Source of the DNA: an uncultured Bacteroidales bacterium | GTDB lineage: Bacteria > Bacteroidota > Bacteroidia > Bacteroidales > Bacteroidaceae | Assembly (NCBI GenBank): GCA_945836755.1 | Contig: CAMAMB010000005.1 | Location: 1 to 64,000, forward strand | Length of the DNA: 64,000 nt | Direction of reading: 5' to 3' | In this document: positions 58,231 to 64,000 of the stretch, in pieces | Layout of the letters: each line of letters begins with the position of its first letter | How positions within the stretch are numbered: the first letter of the stretch is position 1 | Made by a program: the position numbers and the translations under genes | Notes under the pieces: model-generated | Database searches by the model: none | What the model was told of the DNA's origin: nothing | The model's input: only the letters and a program-made list of their open reading frames with translations

Positions 58231-58345
58231 TTACAGGAAGTGTTGAGGCCGACTCGCCCGTCTTTCGTTTCCATTGATAGCCGTATGAATTTGTCGTAGG
58301 CAATGGGATACACGTTGTCTGTGGGAACTGAATTATCACTTCTTG
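58231..58345 (-). pseudogene. 5' part of host gene interrupted by the element
   Basis: Minus-strand frame DNSVPTDNVYPIAYDKFIRLSMETKDGRVGLNTSCKQIT; -7 box TATATTTG (CAAATATA, 58346-58353) just upstream. Confidence 0.4.
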
Positions 58346-58527
58346 CAAATATAAATAAAATGGTTGAATGTCGGTGCGGCTCTACTTATGAATGGTTCAG
58401 GGGTAGGGAGGCAGGGTCGGGAGGGGGGCGGTGGATGATTATGCCTACACTCTCGCTGCCGGGTTCTTATCGGTAGCCCCGGTGGGGCTGTCACGGAGAT
58501 TTCAGCCTCGGGTAATGCGGGCTATCA

Positions 58528-58583
58528 GAAGCATCCCCGTTAAAACTGGAAGCATTCCCGTTAAAACTGGAAGCATCCCCGTT
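58528..58583. repeat. 21-bp tandem repeat GAAGCAT[C/T]CCCGTTAAAACTG, ~2.7 copies
   Basis: Direct reading; related to hairpin at 14128-14165. Confidence 0.9.
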
Positions 58584-58627
58584 GTCAGTAGATGCCTGTC
58601 GGTGGGGTGGGGTGTGTAGGGCCGGGT

Positions 58628-58812
58628 TGTGCAAGATGTAGGTGCAGGTTGTGCAAGGTGTAGGTGAGGCAATTCTTATATACGTGTGTCGTTTTCAAAT
58701 AATGCTTACACATCTTACACTAATCTTGCAGATAGTTGTGGGTCAGCGATTTAAGTATGTAGCGTTTGCGGCTCACACCTTGCACAAATGCAGCATTCGC
58801 GCCGGGGTGTGG
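58628..58812. repeat. Composite repeat with CTTACAC/CTTGCAC motifs and TTAAGTATGTAGCGTTTGC
   Basis: Shares TTAAGTATGTAGCGTTTGC and GCCGGGGTG end with 14.2-14.4 kb. Confidence 0.65.
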
Positions 58813-58956
58813 GGCGGAGAGAGCGGGGAAGTGTGAGGTGGCGGGCAGGGTCGCAGGTCGGGGTATTGGCGGGCCGCGGGAGGAACTTAGGGCGCGTGTT
58901 TGTGGAGATTGGATGATAAAAAGTGGGATGGGGCGTGTGCATATAGAAAAAAATTG

Positions 58957-58964
58957 TAGCTTTG
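58957..58964 (+). promoter_or_regulatory. -7 box TAGCTTTG upstream of nucleotidyltransferase
   Basis: TAnnTTTG match. Confidence 0.55.
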
Positions 58965-59052
58965 CGCATACATAGCAGGTCGCCCGCGGGGCGGCTGTCT
59001 ATGTCGTGTTGGTGACACTTGCTAACTTTTCCTATATTATTCACACTTTATC

Positions 59053-59964
59053 ATGAAACCTACACTCTTTCTTCTCGCTGCCGGCATGGGCAGCCGTTAT
59101 GGCGGTCTCAAGCAGCTTGACTCGCTTGGCCCTCACGGTGAAACCATCATGGACTACTCCATCTATGATGCCATCAACGCCGGTTTCGGCAAGCTGGTAT
59201 TTGTAATCAGAAAGGACTTTGAAGATGACTTCCGCCGTATCGTGCTCTCCAAGTATGAAGGCCACATTCCCTGTGAGCTGGTGTTCCAGGCTCTCGATGC
59301 GCTGCCCGAAGGCTTTACCTGTCCCGCCGACCGTACCAAGCCCTGGGGTACGAACCATGCAGTCATGATGGGTAAGGATGTTATTAAGGAGCCCTTCGCT
59401 GTGCTCAACTGTGACGACTTCTACGATCGTGATGCTTTCCAGGTAATGGGCAAGTGGCTCGCTAATCTGCCCGAAGGCTCTACGGGCAAGTATGCCATGG
59501 TGGGCTTCCGCGTGGGCAATACGCTGAGCGAGAGCGGTACCGTGAGCCGCGGCATCTGTGAGAATGACGACCAGCACCACCTGACCTCTGTGGTGGAGCG
59601 CACCAAGATACAGCGCTTCGACGGCGTGGTGAAGTATATGGATGACAATGGCGAATGGGTGGCCATACCCGACACTACGCCTGTCTCCATGAACTTCTGG
59701 GGCTTCACACCCGACTACTTCGCCCACAGCGAGGAGTACTTCAAGACCTTCCTCTCCGATCCTGCCAACATGGCCAACCTCAAGAGCGAGTTCTTCATTC
59801 CTCTCATGGTCGACAAGCTCATTAAGGACGGCACTGCCACCTGCGAGGTGCTCGACACCACGTCGAAGTGGTTTGGTGTCACTTATCCCGAGGACCGTCC
59901 TGACGTGGTGGCCAAGTTTGAGAAACTGGCTGCCGATGGCGTCTATCCCGAGAAGATGTTTTAA
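59053..59964 (+). CDS. Nucleotidyltransferase family protein (NTP_transferase fold)
   Basis: MKPTLFLLAAGMGSRYGGLKQLDSLGPHGETIMDYSIYDA, AVLNCDDFYDRDA. Confidence 0.9.
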   Translation: MKPTLFLLAAGMGSRYGGLKQLDSLGPHGETIMDYSIYDAINAGFGKLVFVIRKDFEDDFRRIVLSKYEGHIPCELVFQALDALPEGFTCPADRTKPWGTNHAVMMGKDVIKEPFAVLNCDDFYDRDAFQVMGKWLANLPEGSTGKYAMVGFRVGNTLSESGTVSRGICENDDQHHLTSVVERTKIQRFDGVVKYMDDNGEWVAIPDTTPVSMNFWGFTPDYFAHSEEYFKTFLSDPANMANLKSEFFIPLMVDKLIKDGTATCEVLDTTSKWFGVTYPEDRPDVVAKFEKLAADGVYPEKMF

Positions 59965-60040
59965 GAGACAGCTGCCCCCTTCAGTTGCCCTGTGAGGCCC
60001 TCGAGGCCGGCCGGGGCAGTGAGCGGAGGGCATCACGCAT

Positions 60041-60078
60041 AAGCGGTGCGCCGGCCTGAAGAGGCTTGCGCACCGCTT
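60041..60078 (+). terminator. Hairpin downstream of nucleotidyltransferase gene
   Basis: AAGCGGTGCG...CGCACCGCTT. Confidence 0.6.
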
Positions 60079-60237
60079 GGTGTATGCTACATAGATGGTA
60101 GGTGGGCCGGCGAAATGCTAAATGCCTAACCGCCTGAGTGTGAGCGCTGTGAAGAGGAAGTGCAAGGTTGTAAGTGAGAAGGGGAAACTACGCAGTATGG
60201 GGGAGGAAGGGGCTTGCCGGGCGGCGCGGCCATGGGC

Positions 60238-62748
60238 TTAGAAGGGGTAACCTATGGCAAAGTGGATGCCCAGGCCGTCTTTGAATTTTTCGAGGTTGTA
60301 GAAGCCCGACTTAGAGGTGGTGTAGGGCGTGTGTAGGCCAATGCCCACGTCGAGACGTATGACGAGGAAGTCGAGGTCGTAGCGTATGCCGGCGCCGGTG
60401 CCCACGGCTATGCGCGAGAGGGTGGAGGCCGTCAGCTGCCCGCCGGGACGTGCGGGGTCGTTGCGCAGCAGCCAGACGTTGCCGGCGTCGAGGAAGACGG
60501 CACCGTGGAGGTCGCCCATGAGGCGTGCGCGCAGTTCTGCATTCACCTCGAGGCGCACGTCGCCGGTCTGGTCCATGTAGGCGTACTTGCCTCCGGCGGG
60601 CCGGTAGGATCCGGGGCCGATGCTTCTGACGGTGAAGGCGCGTATGCTGTTGGCTCCGCCCACGTAGAACTGCTCCGAGTAGGGCGCGCTGAGACTGTTG
60701 CCGTAGCTGTAAATGATGCCGGCGAAGGCCCTGGTGGCCACGGAGAGGCTGCGTGAGAGGCGCATGGTTCGGCGGTACTCGGCGGTGGCCTTTACGAACT
60801 GGGCGAAGGGGTTCTGGAAGAGCTGCTTGTTGGGCTTGGAGTACTTCTCGCCGCTGAGGGCATAGATGGTGGAGGTGAGGGCGGCGGCCTCCTTCAGGCT
60901 GAACTGCATCCACTGCTTGTGGCGCCGTGACTTGGGCGACTGGTAAGTGAAGGTGTAGGCGAGGGATGGCACGAACTGGTCGCGCATGGAGATGTAGAGA
61001 GCCTGGTTGCGGTCCATGATTTGGTCGAAGGTGGCCGTGGTCGAGAGCAGCTTGTCGAAGTCGAGGCTGAAGAGGGTGAGGCTGTGGTTGTAGTTCTGCC
61101 TCTTGTGCCAGTCGTAGGTGGCGCTGACGCCTATGCTGACCATCTGGAAGAAGTTGGAGCGGTTTTTCCAATCGGCGTCTATGGCAAAGGCGGTGGTGGC
61201 CGGGAAGCGTACTCGCCGACGGCTGAAGCCCGGGAAGACGATGCGTGGGAATTCAAAGGTGAGCGAGGTGCCGAGCTCGTAGGAGTTGAGCAGGGAGTTT
61301 CCGCCCTTGGCGCCTGAGCCTGTCTGCCACTCGTAGGAGCCGAAGAGCTTGAACGAGACCTTTTCGCCGCCTCTGAAGGCATTGCGCTTAGATAGCTCGT
61401 AGCTTACGCCCGGTCCCACCTGCTGGTTGCTCTTGAGGGTGGCGTTCATCTCGAAGGTGCTGTCGTAGAGCTTGTCCATCACGGCGCTGATGACGATGTC
61501 GAGGCTGTCGCAGTCGGGTGTGGTGTCGCGGGGCACGTAAGCAATGTCCATCTGGCTGAGTACGCCCATGGCTCCAATCTTCTCGACCGTGGTGCGCTGG
61601 TCGCTGAGTTTGTAGGTTTCGCCTCGGCGGTGGGCGATGGCGTGTCGCCACATGCCGGCTCTCAGAGGCATTTTTCGGCCGGAGTATCGGTAGGTGTAGG
61701 CGCGGCGGGTGCGGGTCTGGTCAGGTACGTCGGCCTCGTTGCGGCGTATGGTGATGAAGGTCTGTCCGATGTACCAGGGGTGGTCAGCGGTCTCGGGCCT
61801 TGCCGCTGCGGGCATCACCTGCAGCTGCACCTGCTGCGGACGCATGAGGGTGTCGGCTCTGAAGGTGGTGTAGGCGGGCTTGAAGAAGTAGTAGCCGTTT
61901 TCCTTGAGAAGGGTCTCTATGCGTGACTGTTCGCCGGAGAGGTTGACCACGCTGAAGGCGTCACCCGACCGGAGCAGACGCCGGCTTTGGTTGGCGCGGA
62001 GTATGGAGTCCATGCGGGCGGGGTAGCCGAGGTAGGCCACGGAGTCGAGGCGGTAGAGCGGGCCGGGCTGCACGTGATAGGCCACCTTGGCCTTCTTCTT
62101 GTTGCGGGCATGGGGGAGGACTTCGTAACCCACCTTGCCGCGGAAGTAACCATAGTTGTGGAGCGTGTTAGTGGCCACCTTGGTGCGCATCTCCGGGCTG
62201 ACGCTGCTGATGAGCACGGGGGTGGTGCCGAAGTGTTTGAGCAGCCACTTCTTCATCTTGCCGCCTGAGCCGGAACAGCTGTTGTGGATCCACAGACCTA
62301 TCTGCCAGGGCCACGACATGGACGAGGAACCGAAGATGGCATTGTTGGGCGGATAGGCCAGCACGGCCTCCACTTCTTCCTTGGCTGCGGCGAAGTCTTG
62401 CTCGGCGCGGGCCTGCTGTAGCTTCTGCTGCTTGCGTTCCTCCTTGGTGAGCGTGGTGTGGCGACTGTTGTCGAGGTCGGCCTCTGTGAGCTGGGTTTTT
62501 CCTTCGAGCACGTCGCTGATGGTGGTGACGGCGTCGGCCACTGCTGTGATGACGCCCGTGGTGTCGGCGTTGCTCTTCTTCAGCAGGGTGTGCGGGTCGT
62601 CGGTGAAGGTAATCTCCTTGATGCCGGTGTAGAGCTGCTCGTCGTCGGGCAGGGCCCTGGTGGTGGAGCATGCCGTGAGCGCCAGCAGGAGGACGACGGG
62701 TAGCAGGCGGGCGAGGAGGCGTATGGGGAGGGTGGGGTTACTGGTCAT
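60238..62748 (-). CDS. tamA: BamA/TamA-family outer-membrane protein, lipoprotein signal
   Basis: LLALTACSTTRALPDDEQLYTGIKEI; C-terminal barrel ending ...GIHFAIGYPF; SEQFYVGGANSIRAFTVRSIGPGSY; start M at 62748. Confidence 0.88.
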   Translation of the reverse strand: MTSNPTLPIRLLARLLPVVLLLALTACSTTRALPDDEQLYTGIKEITFTDDPHTLLKKSNADTTGVITAVADAVTTISDVLEGKTQLTEADLDNSRHTTLTKEERKQQKLQQARAEQDFAAAKEEVEAVLAYPPNNAIFGSSSMSWPWQIGLWIHNSCSGSGGKMKKWLLKHFGTTPVLISSVSPEMRTKVATNTLHNYGYFRGKVGYEVLPHARNKKKAKVAYHVQPGPLYRLDSVAYLGYPARMDSILRANQSRRLLRSGDAFSVVNLSGEQSRIETLLKENGYYFFKPAYTTFRADTLMRPQQVQLQVMPAAARPETADHPWYIGQTFITIRRNEADVPDQTRTRRAYTYRYSGRKMPLRAGMWRHAIAHRRGETYKLSDQRTTVEKIGAMGVLSQMDIAYVPRDTTPDCDSLDIVISAVMDKLYDSTFEMNATLKSNQQVGPGVSYELSKRNAFRGGEKVSFKLFGSYEWQTGSGAKGGNSLLNSYELGTSLTFEFPRIVFPGFSRRRVRFPATTAFAIDADWKNRSNFFQMVSIGVSATYDWHKRQNYNHSLTLFSLDFDKLLSTTATFDQIMDRNQALYISMRDQFVPSLAYTFTYQSPKSRRHKQWMQFSLKEAAALTSTIYALSGEKYSKPNKQLFQNPFAQFVKATAEYRRTMRLSRSLSVATRAFAGIIYSYGNSLSAPYSEQFYVGGANSIRAFTVRSIGPGSYRPAGGKYAYMDQTGDVRLEVNAELRARLMGDLHGAVFLDAGNVWLLRNDPARPGGQLTASTLSRIAVGTGAGIRYDLDFLVIRLDVGIGLHTPYTTSKSGFYNLEKFKDGLGIHFAIGYPF

Positions 62749-63997
62749 GGGTGGCGTTGACGGTTTTCTTTTTCTTGAAGATGAAGAGCTCGCCGAGGCG
62801 GTCGGTCTTGCGGCGCAGCACGAGGCCGGCGCCGGTGCGTGTGAGTGCACCTTCGAGGGGGTCCTGGGTATCTCGGTCGTAGAAGACCTTGACGTAGCGT
62901 GTGGCGCCTCGGTCGAGGCGATACTCCACGGAGACGTTGTTGATGAAGCTCTCGGTGGAGTTTTGAGCGTCAGCCCCGGTGCTCACCTTGCCTCCGACGA
63001 TGACGCTGACACGGTTGCCCCAGAAGCGTTTTGCAAACTGGAAGGAATAGTCGGTCGTGGTGGTGCCCACTTCCGAGGTGCCGCTCTCTACGCCGAGGCT
63101 GATGTCTACGGTTTTGAGGGCCGATCCGGCGATTTGCTGTATCTCACTTTGGAGGAAGGCGTTGAGGGCGTTGTTAGCCTTGAAGCCGCTGCCCTGCATC
63201 ATGCTCTCTTCAGACATGTACATGCCTGTGGCCATGAGGGTGACGGCCGCCTTGCCGCGCTGTTCGGCCGACATGGCGGCGAGCTCATTCTGTATGCTGA
63301 GGTCTTCGGGTGCTTCGATGGTGAACTCGAGTCCCATGTCGTTGAGCGGCTTGGTGAGTTTGACGCCCACGTCGAAGGCTACGGATCGCTGTCGGTCGTC
63401 TTCGGTGACGACGGCCTTGGTGCGTTCCTTGGCTGTGATGTGGAGGGTGGGGTTCATCATGTCGCCTGTAAATTCGACGTAGCTGCCCTGTTCGAGTTTG
63501 AAGGTCTTGAGCGGTATGACGGGCAGGGCGTATTTCATTTCGCCGCTGTTGACGGTGAAGCGGCCGGTGAGGCTCATGTCGCCGCTGTCTGTCATGCGCA
63601 TGGTGAGGTCGCCGCCGCCTTCGAGGTCTACATAGCTCTGTCCGTCTTCACTGAGGTTGCAGTGGAAGATGGCAGCGTCGCTCACGCTGATGCCCATGAC
63701 GAGGTTGAAGGATGCGGCGGGCTCGAGCGGCTCTTCGGGCCTGGCGAGGGTGTCGGTAAAGCTGACAAACTGTACGAGGTTGTGGAGGCGGTCGTCGACG
63801 CTCAGGGGCGAGTCTTTGAGTATGTAGGTCATGTTGGTGCGGTTGAGCACTTCCAGCCGGCCGCGTATGCTGAGATTGTCGGTAGTGCCTTTGACGGAGG
63901 CATTGATGTGGCTGTAGACTTTGCCGTAGACCATGGACTGCGCCTTCTTCTTCGTGTTGATAAGCTCGAAGTTGGAGGCCTTGGCGGTGAAGTCCAT
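62738..63997 (-). CDS. tamB: TamB/DUF490-type translocation and assembly module protein (5' end outside window)
   Basis: GDLTMRMTDSGDMSLTGRFTVNSGEMKYALPVIPLKTFKLEQGSYVEFTGDMMNPTLHITA; adjacent to tamA. Confidence 0.85.
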   Translation of the reverse strand: MDFTAKASNFELINTKKKAQSMVYGKVYSHINASVKGTTDNLSIRGRLEVLNRTNMTYILKDSPLSVDDRLHNLVQFVSFTDTLARPEEPLEPAASFNLVMGISVSDAAIFHCNLSEDGQSYVDLEGGGDLTMRMTDSGDMSLTGRFTVNSGEMKYALPVIPLKTFKLEQGSYVEFTGDMMNPTLHITAKERTKAVVTEDDRQRSVAFDVGVKLTKPLNDMGLEFTIEAPEDLSIQNELAAMSAEQRGKAAVTLMATGMYMSEESMMQGSGFKANNALNAFLQSEIQQIAGSALKTVDISLGVESGTSEVGTTTTDYSFQFAKRFWGNRVSVIVGGKVSTGADAQNSTESFINNVSVEYRLDRGATRYVKVFYDRDTQDPLEGALTRTGAGLVLRRKTDRLGELFIFKKKKTVNATHDQ

Positions 63998-64000
63998 TTG

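Larger units (their letters stand above)
55661..58231. mobile_element. Transposon-like element with cargo: 19-20 bp perfect TIRs and 11-bp target-site duplication
   Basis: TSD AGTAATTTGTT at 55661-55671 and 58221-58231; TIR AGGGTGTTCAAAATAGGCA at 55672-55690 and its reverse complement at 58202-58220. Confidence 0.85.

Overview
This is a 64-kb, mostly GC-rich Bacteroidales-type chromosomal window (Prevotellaceae-like by gene content; several TAnnTTTG -7 boxes). Most of it is ordinary housekeeping and carbohydrate-metabolism content: TetR, fabG, rluA-type, mtnN-luxS, GH29, GH16, GH20, etfBA plus acyl-CoA dehydrogenase, aroB, recJ-recQ, fabI, DUF1573, exoIII, sppA, queA, umuDC, a TrmH-type methyltransferase, an MBOAT/DHHW/SGNH O-acylation cassette, topB, rpmA-rplU, a nucleotidyltransferase, tamA-like and tamB-like genes, and one tRNA-Pro(CGG). 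Accessory content stands out in several places. (1) A low-GC element at about 55.67-58.22 kb has perfect ~19-20 bp terminal inverted repeats and an 11-bp direct target duplication. It interrupts a small host gene and carries no recognisable intact transposase. Its cargo is a two-gene operon: an endonuclease/exonuclease/phosphatase (EEP) fold protein and a two-TM coiled-coil protein. This is the best candidate for an undescribed system. (2) Exactly 22-bp-phased tandem arrays with a near-palindromic CTACATGTACATCTAG core occur at three loci; two of them abut a 38-nt hairpin of the same geometry. (3) An operon encodes a small regulator-like protein and a kinase-TM-BspA-LRR protein, beside a divergent LRR-GH20 fusion. 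(4) A lower-GC restriction-modification operon has one candidate nuclease and two adenine methyltransferases. (5) Several intergenic repeat families occur, including a 42-bp minisatellite directly after a stop codon and composite repeats shared by the 14-kb and 58-kb regions. All calls come from reading the sequence and the supplied ORF track; no database search was run.
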